DNA from: Neoscytalidium dimidiatum
Taxonomy: Eukaryota > Ascomycota > Dothideomycetes > Botryosphaeriales > Botryosphaeriaceae
Assembly (NCBI GenBank): GCA_037367355.1
Contig: CM074698.1
Location: 3,596,001-3,660,000 of the forward strand
Direction of reading: 5' to 3'
DNA length: 64,000 bases
Part shown: piece by piece, positions 22,333 through 34,137 of the stretch
Layout of the letters: each line of letters begins with the position of its first letter
Position numbering within the stretch: position 1 is the stretch's first letter
Translations under genes and position numbers: made by a program
Notes under the pieces: model-generated
What the model was told of the DNA's origin: nothing
Database searches by the model: none
What the model saw: only the letters and a program-made list of their open reading frames with translations

Positions 22333-23748
22333 ATGCCACCACCACGCGAGCCTGCCGAAGCCGAGACCGCGCCTTCGCTCGATCTGATTGCCCATCTCCA
22401 GACTGTCCTTCAAGACCTCTCCGTCAACCCGTACCCTTACGTCGAGAATCCGCCAAACTGCAAGAAACGTGCCTCCGTCGCGCTTATCATCCGGATACAA
22501 CCTGGGCATTCGCATTGGCCCGACAAGAATAACGCAACACAATGGTCAGGCAAGAGGGAGGATGAGTCGGTCGAGAGCCGCCTGAGTAGATTCTTCGCGC
22601 AGGACTGGGTGCAATACGGCGACCCGGAGGTGCTGTTTATCAAGCGCGCGCACCGTCCGGGCGACAGGTGGACCAGTCACGTCGCCCTGCCCGGCGGCCG
22701 CAGAGACCCTGAGGATGCCGATGACCGCGCCGCTGCGGTGAGAGAAACGGAGGAGGAGGTCGGCATCGAGCTGACCGACGACAACTCCATCCCAGTCGGA
22801 AACCTGCCTGAGCGCGTCGTCACCACGTCATGGGGGAAAGTACCGTAAGCGCAGACCTTCCCCCAAGCATTGAGTAGGGAACTGATAGCCAGCAGGCTCA
22901 TGGTGCTCTGCCCGTACATCTACCTCCTCACCGACCCGGACCCGCCAGCTCTCCGCCTACAGCCCGCCGAAGTCGGCTCGACTCACTGGGTCTCGATACG
23001 CGCGCTGCTGTCCCCGTCGCAGCGCACATTCTGGCACGAGGACGTCTCCAACCGCCTCGCCAAGCAGGAGGTCGGCATCAAGCGCTGGTTCCTGCGCGCC
23101 ATGCTGGGCAAGATGATCTTCGCCGCCATCCGCCTGATCCCCTCGCAAAGCAAGTACTGCAGCACCATTCCCGGCTTCGTCCCGGACGACCACGGCTCTG
23201 AAGCCACCGCCACGATAACGTCGACGGTATCCAAGTGGTGGAACAACGGCGCTATCCCCGCCAGCAGCACCGATACCCCGCTGCTGCTCTGGGGCTTGAC
23301 GCTTGGCATCATGGCCGACTTCCTCGACCTGATCCCGCCCTACAACGCCGTCCGGCTGTGGACGTATCCGACGTTTACGCCGTTCGACGTCCGCTTCTTG
23401 CTGTGGGCTATGTCGTACCGCTTCCGCAAGAGCAGGGCGACCGTGTTGGCCGAGTATCACAACGGCAAAGCGCCGATCACTGTAGAAGAGGGCCTGGACA
23501 GCATTGAAGCGCGGCCGAATGGCTCGGCTGATCCGCCAGAATCTGGTATCAGTGGGTTGGGTGTAGAGAGGTATTACAGCAGATTGGGCCAGAAGAACCC
23601 TGCATCGAGGTCATCTGCAGTTGGCATCTTGCTCGATGGCTACTACGACATTGTCCGGAAGACGGTGGCGTTGGCGCTGGGTATCAGAGCTTCGGCCTTT
23701 GCGGCTTTAATCGCGGCGGTGGTGGTCAGGTGCAGAAGAGTGAGATGA
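22333..23748 (+). CDS. Nudix hydrolase with C-terminal membrane-type extension
   Basis: Two exons (22333-22844 and 22896-23748) give 454 residues. A Nudix domain occupies about residues 45-190. It has an LPGG start and a Nudix box at about 121-145 (GG-R-x-D-P-E, then RETEEEVGI), with the REx2EEx-G metal-binding glutamates intact. Enzymes of this fold hydrolyse nucleoside diphosphates linked to another group, CoA pyrophosphate being the commonest case for this sequence type. The C-terminal half is unusual for a soluble Nudix enzyme, with hydrophobic stretches at LLLWGLTLGIMADFLDL and at the very end (ALALGIRASAFAALIAAVVV). I infer a membrane-anchored form, as seen in several fungal homologues. 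It has no obvious link to its neighbours. Confidence 0.85.
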
Positions 23749-24212
23749 GTGAGGATTTTCCCGATTCTTCAAAATTTTTGTTTTCCCATTCAGTTGTGCA
23801 TACATTTTACATTGCTATAGATGATTATGCGTATTTTTATGGATACCTTCAATTAGTCTTCCTTCGTTAGGATAATGCGCCACAATTGCGCACGCAGCGT
23901 CGGGCTATTGCACAGCATCGGATCGAACAAAGGTGAGTAGAGTTCTGCCGTAAAAAGAGTCCCAGATAATAGCACACGGATTTTGAATCTACCTATCGGA
24001 ACAGTCGCAGTACCCACCAACTCAGCCTCGCCAGCTCAGCCTCAGCAGATATACTTCAGTCACACAAGTGCTGCCTAGCGCTTCAAAAGCCACCCAAAGC
24101 AAGCTTCTGCGATGCTTTTCCTTTCAAATCTCCCAATACTGACTACCGAGGAAGAGATGTCAGTAACTCACCTCACTCCTAGCTATTGAATATAATGCGA
24201 ATTACCCTGAAA
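23749..24212. other. Intergenic region, no supported gene
   Basis: AT-leaning sequence follows the Nudix gene. Nothing recognisable lies before the NLR fragment. Confidence 0.5.
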
Positions 24213-24600
24213 ATGGATCCCTTGTCAGCACTTGGACTGGCAGGAAATGTCATGCAATTCATTGACTTTGGTAAGAAAGTGGTCTTGACCTTCAAAGAAA
24301 TATATCAGTCTGCAGACTGAGCACTGGAGAAAAGCACCGAGCTGTTTAAGGTACGCCTAACACCCAAGAACGTCGACTACTTGCGCATCTGACCAAGGAA
24401 TAATTAGATGGTGACCAGGCTGGAGAGTCTTGTACGGCCCTTGACAGAAATAGCTCCAAGCCACTTAGAGATCTTTCCGAGGGATACTTCGTCGTTTGGG
24501 GGACTGTGGGCGCTCACACGGAGACGGCCCCTTACTATTCCGGATGTGTGGGGGATCTGTATGAGACTCCTGCGGCCCCACATCTTGCAGTCAATGTAAT
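24213..24600 (+). pseudogene. Truncated NLR-type gene: N-terminal domain only
   Basis: From the ATG at 24213 the frame reads MDPLSALGLAGNVMQFIDFG, the same hydrophobic N-terminal helix type found on the NACHT protein at 10607. The frame then meets an in-frame TGA (about 24317) inside what would be the conserved SADxALEKSTEL segment. The match resumes after a typical intron (about 24351-24407) as MVTRLESLVRPLTE. No NACHT domain follows. I infer a receptor gene reduced to its first about 100 codons, with a nonsense change. The 3' limit of the remnant is uncertain. Confidence 0.7.
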
Positions 24601-24687
24601 ATTCACCTGGAATCGCCTCGGAACTCAAATTATTCTTGGCCTTCCTTACCTTTGTCGCCCAAGATTACCCACGCGTTGAAATGAAGC

Positions 24688-25847
24688 ATGACCATCAATG
24701 ACAGCTCAGCCACCGAGACAGTCCGCCCTCCCAGGGCCACAACCAAGTCTGCCCCTGCACAAGCATCGCCACCTTTGATACCGAACCCAGCCGGTGCAAA
24801 TAAAATCTTTGCCAAGGATGGAGTCGCGTACGGCGACTGGAGAGATGACCTCGTCCGCGACGGATACGCGGCCGTCAAGGGCGCTGTTCCGCGAGACCGC
24901 GCGGAGAAGTACGGAGACGAGATGATGACGTACCTGGAGACCTTGTTAGCCACAGCAGGTACGCACCCATCACGGAAAAACAGAAAGCTGACATAGGGGC
25001 AAAGCCAGCGCCGGCGGCGGCCTCGGCTTCAAGCGCTCCGACCCGTCCACGGTCAAGGAGGAGCCCAACCTCCCCGGTCATCAACGAGAAGGGCATGTGC
25101 CTCGGCTACGGCATCTCGCACGAGACCTTCGCCTGGGCCGTCCGGCAGGAGCCCGGCGTCGTCGCCGCCTTCGAGCGCGCCTACGACACGCCTCGACCTG
25201 CTCGTCTCCTTTCGACGGCGTCAACCTCGCCTTCCCCGGCCGCGCCGGACGTCGCGCCGAACAGGCCGTGGCCGCACCAGGACCAGGATCCGGAGACGTC
25301 CGGGTTCCGCTGCCTGCAGGGGCTCGTCAACGTCTTCGGGAACGGGGACGATGATGGCGGGCTGATCGTGTGCAAGGGCGCCCATCTGCTGAGCGAGGAG
25401 TTCCACGAGGCGTTCAGGGACGAGCCGAACAAGGTGTGGGTGTGGACGAAGGAGTGGTACGGGTTCACGGAGCAGGGGATGGCCTGGTTGGAGGCGAAGG
25501 GGCGCGGATGGGTCAAAATTAACGCGGAACCGGGAGACTTGCTGCTGTGGGACAGCAGGACGCCGCACTATAACCTCAGTCCGGAGGGATAGAGGCCGCG
25601 GTTCTGCATTTACACATGCTACATGCCGGTGGCAGAGGCGAGTCAAGAGGACCTGGTGAGGAAGAAGGAAGCTTTTGAGAACACGAAGAGCACGACCCAT
25701 TGGCCGAATGCCATGCATGTTGGTGGCATACCGATTAAGAGGGACGGGGAGCTGTGTCCGTACGACACCGGGAAGCCGAGGCAGCCGGTTCAGCTGACAG
25801 ACAGAGGGTTCAAGTTGACTGGAATTCCTTATATACAGGCTATCTAA
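24688..25847 (+). pseudogene. Broken phytanoyl-CoA dioxygenase (PhyH)-like gene
   Basis: The ATG at 24688 begins a protein with the layout of fungal PhyH-like Fe(II)/2-oxoglutarate oxygenases: a DGYAAVKGAVPRDRAEKYGDE opening, a GFKRSDPSTVKEE segment after an intron at about 24960-24997, GYGISHETFAWAVRQEPGV, the metal ligands in WPHQDQ (HxD) and the distal His in DSRTPHYN. The gene is disabled. A one-base shift is needed near 25076, compensating shifts near 25190-25240 put the DGVNLAFPGR segment in another frame, and a TAG at 25590-25592 cuts the protein in the conserved SPEG/RPRFC region. Beyond that the match continues to about 25847. The changes are indels in GC-rich DNA plus one nonsense codon, not RIP. 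Catalytic residues are still readable, so the loss looks recent. Confidence 0.8.
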
Positions 25848-25939
25848 TGATTACGAGCTGTCGTTCTACTAATGGCTGATCTGAATTACATTTGTTAAAC
25901 GCGGTGTGCTAATTGATCCTCGTGCGTGTCCAAAACTCT

Positions 25940-26518
25940 TTTCCCTACTCGCCCCGGATGGTCCGTGGAAAGGGATAGGGCTGCGGATGAGAGTGCGGAG
26001 AGGAGGGTTGTGGAGGAGTTGTTCAGGTGTAAGATGGATGAGGAGGGGAGGGATTGGGAGGCTAGGCATTTGTGTCAGTTGAAGGTTGTCGATGCGATGG
26101 TGGTGGGGAGGGCGTCGATATGCAGGCGAGTCATGCGATTATACATCAGTTGGGGCCCTTGGGAATCGGGCACGGTGAGACGTGTTGTGTGCTATTGCCG
26201 GCAGTGTACAGGTATAATAGAGGTGTAGATATGGAGAGGCAGAAGGTGGTGGAGGAGCTGCTTTGGTCTGAGAATGTTGTTGCAGAGGTTCTTGAGCGGA
26301 AGGGCTTGAAGCGGAGCAAGGCTGAGTTAACAGATCTACTGGGGGCAATCTCAGGGGACCTGGGTTTGCCATGCAGCTTGAAGGATGTGGGGGCTAGATA
26401 TGACAAGTTTGAGAGCCTGGCGAAAAGCAGTCTCAAGGATCAATGGAGTGGGACGAATCCAGTCCCGTTGAAAGAAGAAAATCAGGTTTTGGAAATCCTG
26501 AAGATGGTTGAGGGCTGA
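25940..26518 (+). pseudogene. 3' fragment of an iron-containing alcohol dehydrogenase/maleylacetate reductase-like gene
   Basis: The reading frame ending at 26518 carries the C-terminal half of a group III (iron) alcohol dehydrogenase: ASHAIIHQLGPLGIGHGET, with the two histidines and the GHGET loop that hold the metal, then LLPAVYRYN and a helical tail ending in a conserved NPVPL segment. Upstream, another frame (about 25985-26120) holds the preceding helix (CQLKVVDAM), so a shift is needed near 26115. Nothing of the NAD-binding N-terminal half is visible; full enzymes have about 370-400 residues. I infer a truncated pseudogene. Relatives with this loop include fungal maleylacetate reductases. 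Confidence 0.7.
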
Positions 26519-26635
26519 CTCCCCCCCATCTACTATGTTCATATGTACATACATTATTATGAGCATTATACTACATTAATCACAAATTCTTTTTGAACAG
26601 ATGTAACTTTCCAGCCATCGAACTGGAGTATCCAG

Positions 26636-28400
26636 TTACTCGATCTGCGTGTTCGCCAAGCCCTTGACCACGCAAGCCTCGGTGGCAGGAACCCTTCCCC
26701 TGTTGAACAGACACTCGGGGTCATACTTCGCCTTAATCTCAAGGAGCCTCTCGAAGTTATCCGCCCCCCAGAGCTCTTCCGTCTTGCTGTACGGAGCACT
26801 GTGGAATTTCATCAGACCTAGCCATTTCGACATGAGGCCCAGGAAACTTACATGTAGTTTGGATAGTCATAGATGGCGGGCTCGCCAAGTCCATTCTGGA
26901 AATCACGCAGATATGACATCATCTTGTTCTGGTCCTGGTCGTACAGCCACCGAGTGGTGCTGTCGTTACTCCATTCACCAGAGGTGAGCGTAATGTGAGC
27001 GCTCGTTGCGTGTGGCCAGGAGGTAAGGGCATCGGTGGTCGGGCCCACGCCGTTCCAACCAGGGAAGATGTCTGTAGGATGATTAGAATGAATAATGCTA
27101 ATTTGGACATTAGAAATAACCTACATTCATCGACCCAGAGGGTGTGACCAGGATCCTCGCCACGCTCCAGCATGCCGTTGACGGTCTCCTTGTAGATGGC
27201 AAAAGTCTTTTGGTAAAACTCAGGGGTGGAGTTCGTGTGGCTCTTGCCATAGAATAGACGGTTGTAGCCGTAGGGGTAGTTCGTGAGCAAGTACTGTTGA
27301 AGTGTCTTCAGGGAGTACGTCTGGAAGATGATGCTATCTGCATTCTCGTAGAATTGACCGAATGTCTCATTGAACTTGGCTTGGTCGCCACCGAAATACA
27401 AAGCGTTCAATTGCAGTGTAAATTGGCGGTCTTTTATGGGAACGAGAGCATTGATTTCCTTGGGGTCCTTCAGGTAGTAGAGCAGAGCGGGGAAAGCGTC
27501 TGGATCAGTGTTGCTCTCCCACCAAGCAGCAGTGGTGTTGAACACGGAATCAGCCTTGTCCTCACCCCATGCAATAGTACCAACGTAGACACTGCCGGGA
27601 TCGGGATACGCTTGAATGTAGAAGTGAGTGACCACGCCGAAGCCGAGCCATCCACCACCTGTGGCAGCCCAGAAAAGGTCGCTGTGCTCATTGTAAGGGT
27701 TGGCGTAGATGATGGTGCCATTGATCAAGGCAACCTCAAGACCAACGACGTTGTCAACAGCGACGCCGTAGCGGTTGGTCTGGAACGCGATACCGCCACC
27801 GAGCAGGAAACCGCCAACTCCAATGGATGCTGCGCGTGGGCCAAGGAAAGCCCACCCAGTACCATCCAGAGTATCGTAGACATCACCGGCCTCGGCACCG
27901 CCGCCGATCTTGAGGACTGCCCATTCAGAAGAGTTGCTAGGAGGGTTTGTGACAATTTCCGTGGAGCCGAGCTTTTGGAGATCGATGATCACGCTGGGAG
28001 ACTGGGCACCACCAAAGTCGGCGTGACCACCGCCCATGATGGCGAACCCATCGGTCCACAGCGCATGAACATTGGAGTAGAATTGCAAAAGAATGCTGAC
28101 TTGTTCTGGCGTTTCCGGATAGATGATGGCGTCCGGGTACGTCCGGCGCTGCTTCGTCCACACCCGCGCAATCGTAGAGCCGTAACTCAGATCTCCAGAG
28201 CGTGCAATGGTAGCGTTTCCAAGAGCAGTCGCGAGCGCTGAAAGTGCATCACTCTTGGAGGTGAAGTTTGTGGAAGCGAAGGTCGTAACAGGGGTCTCGG
28301 GAACCGAGTGAGTGTAGTTCCTCCGCTGCCAGACGGTTGCAGCATCGGCTGCAGGCAAGAGGCCCAGCAGCAGACTGCCGAAGAGAGCAAGCGATTGCAT
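26636..28400 (-). CDS. Secreted FAD-linked oxidoreductase (berberine-bridge-enzyme-like)
   Basis: Three exons (28400-27125, 27071-26852, 26798-26636) give 552 residues. The start at 28400 is preferred over an in-frame ATG at 28454 because it directly begins a signal peptide (MQSLALFGSLLLGLLPAADA). The FAD_binding_4 domain follows, with the flavin-loop histidine in MGGGHADFGG, the GVGGFLLGGG loop and VVGLEVALING. The last exon has the BBE C-terminal motif (YDPECLFNRGR). Several NxT/S sites fit a secreted glycoprotein. These enzymes oxidise alcohols, sugars or alkaloid-type intermediates with oxygen, and many belong to secondary-metabolite clusters. The second of the two paired flavin anchors seen in many BBE proteins (Cys) is not obvious to me. 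The substrate is unknown. Confidence 0.88.
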
Positions 28401-29117
28401 TGGTTCGGAGCGATAAGGAATGAGCGTGCGAAACCCTGCTGCTGCAGAATGCATGGAAGCAAAACCGACAGCTTTTATGGGGGGACGCTTTCATGCCGAC
28501 CATAACCTCCGAACTCGGTGGCCTGATTCATGTCGGAATGGAGAGCTCGACAGGCTCTTTTCCGCAATTTTCGCCGTAAAGACCCATGTCCCAAAAAGCA
28601 AGGACGGAAATGCATGGAGATACAGAGAGCCGGTGGGATGACTGGGGTCCGGGGCCTAGCGGTGAGGCGAAGCAAGTGGAAGCCGTTCCGCTGTGGAATT
28701 CCGTGATCTGAGCAATTTTAGGGGTGGAGAGCTGTACTTCGTTAGGCAGCTCGCGATGTTGCAATCCGAGCCAGGGTTAAAGCCTTGTAGGCGGTCCGTA
28801 GTTCCTTGTAGTTAAGATCTGCAATCGAAGATAAGATGATCACATAAAAGTTTCGGACCGGCAGTACGCACGGCCCAAACTACGACGGGAAGTGCCATGC
28901 GCAGGTGTACCAAGAAATGCTCTCCCAGTCTATCTTTGCCCCAAGCTTTGGTTCAGCAGACTTGTGCACTGTTAGCGAATGCTTGTCATGACAGCTGCTT
29001 CATGGCGGAAGCTTCTGAAAGCATGGAGGGAGGCCATCCCAACATCACCCCCTATTAGTACCCGGCGAACATCTTTGCTGCCAGTCCCCAACAACTCCTT
29101 CGAAACCGTGAAACATC
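28401..29117. promoter_or_regulatory. Divergent intergenic region, FAD oxidase and 2-hydroxyacid dehydrogenase genes
   Basis: These 717 bases between two divergent starts probably hold both promoters. No TATA box stands out and no repeat was found. Confidence 0.4.
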
Positions 29118-30223
29118 ATGTGGTCATATCATACTCACCGTTCGAAACCCAGAGTCCTCTTTCTGGGGGAACCAAAGCACACTGGAGGCGGAATTGAGGA
29201 GAATCAGAGATTCTTCGACATTGATGTGAGTTTTAACCTTCGATCGGAAAGTATTTTCTAACTATGCTTAATTTCCAGATCCTCAAAGCTTCAAGCCGCA
29301 GCGAGCTCCTGGACAAGCTGCCTGCTGCCGTTGCATCTCAAGGACCATATCAAGCGGTCGTTTGCCGCCTTGGAACGCAGCCGTTTGAACCGTTCGACGC
29401 CGAACTCCTTTCACCACTCCTACCAAATCTCCGTATCGTTGTTTCAGCACAGATTGGCTATAATGACTTTGATGTTGACTGGATGACATCCCAAGGTATC
29501 TGGTTTTGCAATACCAGATATGCAACAGCGGAGGCCACCGCTGATATGGCTCTCTTTCTCATCCTGGCAGTCCTCCGCAACACCTCCCAGGCGGAGACAA
29601 ATTTCCGACAAGGCCGCTGGCGGCAAGGACTCAAGCTCTCGAGAGACCCAGCGGGACTCACTCTTGGGATCGTTGGAATGGGCAATATTGGCAGATGCCT
29701 TGCCCGCAAGGCGTCGGCGTTCAACATGCGCATTCAATACTACAACCGAACCCGCCTGCCGACGGAGGAAGAACCATTTGAAGCATCATATTGCGCAACC
29801 CTCGAAGAGCTCTTGCGAACATCCGACATCGTCTCTCTTCACTGTCCGTTGAATCCCGCGACGACCCGCCTCATCGGACATACGGAATTCGCAATGATGA
29901 AAGACGACTCATATCTGGTCAATACTTCGCGTGGACCAATCATCGACGACGAGGCTCTTATCAATGCGCTGGAGAGTGGCAAGATTACTCGTGCAGGGCT
30001 CGACGTATTTGCAGGCGAACCTGCAGGTATCCATCCGTATTTCATGGGAAGCGACAAGGTTGTGGTCCAGCCACACATGGGCGGTTTGACGGAAGGCTCG
30101 TTTGCCAAAGCCGAAGCAGAGTGCTTTGCAAACATTCGGAAATTTTTCGACACAGGGCGGCCGCTGGCCCCGGTCAACGAAGTCCGACTGAGGAAGGATT
30201 CTTTCGAACCCGAGTCGGAGTGA
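29118..30223 (+). CDS. D-isomer-specific 2-hydroxyacid dehydrogenase (GRHPR-like)
   Basis: Two exons (29118-29225 and 29279-30223; intron GTGAGT to TTCCAG) give 350 residues. The short first exon supplies a PRVLFLGEP beta strand, which is how the family normally begins and supports the ATG at 29118. The Rossmann motif is GMGNIGRCLARKA (about residue 169). The catalytic set is complete: Arg in NTSRGPIIDDEAL, Glu in GLDVFAGEP and His in VQPHMGG. Such enzymes reduce glyoxylate, hydroxypyruvate or other 2-oxo acids with NAD(P)H. It is next to the adenylate-forming reductase gene on the same strand and could supply or use a 2-hydroxy acid there (inference). Confidence 0.9.
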
Positions 30224-30768
30224 TGGGCTGCAGCTTTTTCGTCGGGTAGTGATCGGTTCCGGAGGAGATCCTTGTAAAAGGCAGCTAGACGTCGTATTCA
30301 ATTCCGGGTATTCTCCATTCTCTCAGACCCACCCTACCTTATCGCGGAAGTATTACCGGAGAAATCCTTCAACGTGCAGCTTGTAACTTTATATCTGTGG
30401 ATCCATGCATATCGTTACTATTGTATACCCAGAATCCAGGGACCTAAAGACTCGTGGGCTGACTCGCAAGGGTCTGGTGGAGACTCAGGCATACTGTTGT
30501 GACGTTTATCTCGGACAATCACTGCCGCATACCGTATAGCTTCTCAAGGCAGATCTAGAAGGACATGGTGTTGACGGACTAATCTAATCTGATCTTTGCG
30601 ATTGCGGAGCCGACCAGGATCAGCGACCGTTATAAGTCCGATAAATGCACCGGTCTCGGTCCGACGCAGGAACAGGACAGTAGCTCGGTATTGTGCATCA
30701 GCTTTCAAGAAATCGAGCCTCTACCAGTGAGCCAATTTTTCAAAGCCCTCAGGAAAATAACAGCCAGT
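30224..30768 (+). promoter_or_regulatory. Promoter region of adenylate-forming reductase gene
   Basis: There is no gene in this stretch. A TATA-like TTATAAG (about 30631-30637) lies about 135 bases before the ATG at 30769. Confidence 0.4.
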
Positions 30769-33700
30769 ATGGGCAGTCTTCCGGACCCCGAGGAGCCATG
30801 CGTGACGCTCGACCAAGTTATTCGGCGTCGAGCTGAAACCCATGCGAACCGGGTGCTCATCTCCTACCCGACGAACGAGACAGATTTCGTGGACTATACT
30901 GGAGCTGAACTGGAACAACTTACCAGACTCGCTGCATCCAAGTATGGCCAAGCTTTCAAGCAGCTTGGTCAAGAGACCAGTCTGGGTAGCTCTTCTAATA
31001 CGGTGGCTATAGTCGGTGTGTCAAGTTTGGAATACTACCTTACCTTTCTTGCTCTGCAGCGCCTTGGTCTTACGTCCATGTTCATTTCTCCACGTCTCGC
31101 AGACCAAGGCTTTGCCCATCTTCTTCAGTCCACTCAATGCAAGGTTGTGGTAGCTTCTGCCGCCTCTCAAGAGAGCATGGAGCGTGTCCGGACATCGTTC
31201 GAAATTCAGCTTGCAGTGGTTCCAATGCTCGAAATGGCTTACCTTGCCGATCCCGCGTCGCAAAAAGAAGCGCAATCAACGCTGCCGCCAGTAGACGACG
31301 GAGACCTACAAGGCTTCATCATCCACAGCGGGGGAACAACCGGCCTTCCAAAACCCGTCCCTCTCCGCTCTAAGTCCTGGTTGCTCCAAGCAGCCAACAT
31401 CGCCGGCCGCATGCCCAAAGTGGACACTTTGAGCACGCTCCCGCTCTTCCACAGCTTCGGCCTTGCAACACTTCTCCGCTGCCTGGTCAACGGAAAGCGC
31501 CTCTCCATCTTGAATGCCAATCGCCCAATCACCGCTTCCACCATTCTCTCCGGTCTGGACACCACCTCCTCGCAGGCCCTCGTCACCGTTCCTTACATCC
31601 TGAAATTCTTCACCGAGGTCCCCAACGGTATTGAGCGCCTCGCCGCGCTCAAGCAAGTCATCGCCGCCGGCTCCGCCATCCCCGACGACCTCGGCGACCA
31701 GCTGGTCGCCGCCGGCACGAGCATCTTCCACCTGTACGGGCAGACCGAGTCGGGCGCGCTGATGGAGCCGTCGAAAGACCAGTGGAACTGGGTCACGCCG
31801 CTGCCCGACGCGGAGCCCTTCCTCAGGTTCGAGCCCGTGGCCGAGGGCCTGCACCACCTGGTGGTCCTGCCGGGGCTCCGGGCGAAGGCGCTCTCGGACC
31901 GGCCGGACGGGTCGTACGCGACCAAGGACCTCTTCCGGCGGCACCCGACGGACCCGCGCAAGTGGAAGTTCGTGGCCCGGCAGGACGACCTCGTCGTGCT
32001 CGTCAACGGCGAGAAGGCCGACCCGATCCCGCTCGAGGACGCCGTGGGCCGGAACGCGAACGTGCGGGCCGCGGTCGTGTTCGGCGCGCAGAGGGACTCG
32101 CTCGGGATGATCGTGATCGCGGCGGACGGCGCGGCGGCGCTGCGCCCGGAGGAGGTGCTGGAGAGCGTCAGGCCGGATCTGGAGCTGGGGAACTCCCGGG
32201 TCCCGGCTTATGCGCGGATACCTCCCGATGGTGTCATCGTCAAGGAGGCTGGCACGCCGTTCCCCTGCACCGACAAGGCTACGGTCATCCGGTCGCTGTT
32301 TATCAAGCAGTTCGCGGCGGATATCGAGAATTACTATGCCATGAGGGAGGCGGCAAGGGACGCGAAGACACTGTCTGATCCGGAAGTGCGCGATTTGGTC
32401 CGTGAAACTGTCCGCCGAGAGCTGAAGCTCGAAGAAGACGCAGCGGTCCTGACTGATGAGTCCGACTTCTTCGTTTTAGGAATGGATTCCCTACAGGCAA
32501 CGAATGTCCGGTCTCATATACTGAGGGAGGTCAACCTCGGAGGCAAGACGCTTGCGACGAACGTTGTCTTCGACCATCCAAGTGTAGACCTTCTCACCAG
32601 CCATTTGCTGGAGGTTCGAGGCGGTGTGAGCAATGGCCAGGAGTCAGCAGAAACGCTCGCCATGGAATTGATAGAGAAGTATTCCAACTTCCCGCAGTCT
32701 GCACCCGGCACCATCACACCAGAGAAAGAGTCCGTCGTAAGTCATCCCTTCCATTCCCCGCCACACTTCCCAAACCACTCACATGCCCACAGCTCCTTAC
32801 CGGCGCAACCGGCGCCATCGGCAGCCACATCCTCTCACTCCTCCTCCACTCCCCCGCTATCACCACCGTCCACTGCCTCGTCCGCGCCCCCTCCGCCACC
32901 ACCGCCCACACGCGCCTCACCACCGCCCTCGCCCGCGCGCGCCTCCTCCCGCACCTCACCCCGACCCACCTCGCCAAGCTCCGCGCGCACCCAGCCGACT
33001 TCTCGCAACCGGACCTCGGCCTCCCCGCCGCCACGGCCGCCCACCTCGCCGCGACGACCACGCGCATCATCCACGCCGCCTGGCCAGTCAACTTCAACCA
33101 CGCGCTCCGCACCTTCGCGCCGCACGCCCTGCGCCCGACGCACGCGCTGCTCGCCCTCGCCGCGTCGTCGCCCTCGCCGCGCAGGCCCGCCTTCACCTTC
33201 GTCTCCAGCATCGCGGCCGCGCTGCGCGCCGCGCCGCGCGACGCCGTGCCCGAGGCGCTGGCGCCGTGGGCGGCGGTCGAGGCGATGGGGTACGCGCAGA
33301 GCAAGTGGGTCGGGGAGCGCATCTGCGTCGCGGCGGCGGAGAGGGCCGGGGTGCCGGTGCGGGTGGTGCGAGTCGGGCAGGTGTGTGGGGACACGGTGCA
33401 CGGGGTGTGGAATGCGGCGGAGGCGGTACCGACGGCGGTGCGGGCGGCGGCGACGATGGGGTGCTTGCCGGAGATCGAGGGCGGCGGCGACGAGGAGCTG
33501 AGCTGGTTGCCGGTGGATGTGACGGCGAGGGTGGTGGTGGAGCTGGCGATGGGGGAAGGAGACGGGTGGAGGGTGTTTAATGTTGAGAATCCGAGGAGGG
33601 TGGGGTGGAATCGGGAGTTCTTGCCGGCGTTGAGGAGGGCGGGGTTGCGCTTTGAGGCGTTGCCGCAGAGGGAGTGGGTGAGGCGGTTGGAGGAGAGCGA

Positions 33701-33917
33701 GCAGGACGGGGAGAAAAATCCGCCGGTTAAGTTATTGGATTTCTTTAAGAAGAGGTATGGTGTTGTGACGGGGGAGCCGCAGCCGGTTTTCGATACGTCG
33801 GAGGCCCAGAAGAGTGCGCCGAGCTTGAGAGGTGGAACGCCAGTCGATGAGGGGCTTGTGGCGAAGTTCTTGAAGTACTGGTCCGAAGAGGCTTGGGTGG
33901 TTCCTAAGAATAATTAG
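30769..33917 (+). CDS. NRPS-like adenylate-forming reductase (A-T-R)
   Basis: Two exons (30769-32736 and 32793-33917; intron GTAAGT to CCACAG) give 1030 residues. The ATG at 30769 (MGSLPDPEEP) is the first true methionine before the domain. The adenylation domain has the ATP loop HSGGTTGLPKPV (about 186) and YGQTESG (about 323). The carrier domain has its phosphopantetheine serine in LGMDSL (about 574). The thioester reductase has the NADPH loop TGATGAIG (about 660) and the YxxxK pair GYAQSK (about 823). The order activates a carboxylic acid, loads it and releases it as an aldehyde or alcohol. There is no condensation domain. Fungal relatives reduce benzoate-type or other aryl acids, or alpha-aminoadipate. 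The substrate here is unknown. The gene rises from about 50 to about 70 percent GC after about 31600. It may be the core enzyme of a small metabolite cluster. Confidence 0.92.
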
Positions 33918-34137
33918 ACAGACAAGCATGTAGAAATTACAACATGCATGGAAGGATTCATCTCAGTCAGCGCGTAGACAAATGTAGCTGCATGTTTCGA
34001 AGACACCGTCTTGAATAGTGGGAGGAGCCGAACAAATCTCCATACATAATTGAACCGTAAAACCAAAAGATCAAGCAACTCAATATCAATCATTTCCAAT
34101 CGTGGTCATACAATAGGGGAATGATGGGGTGGGTATC

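Noticed and set aside
20853..33917. Phosphonate biosynthesis cluster (PEP mutase, Fe-ADH, 2-hydroxyacid dehydrogenase, oxygenase)
   Set aside because: The putative mutase has the lyase-type KRCGH loop, and no phosphonopyruvate decarboxylase is present.
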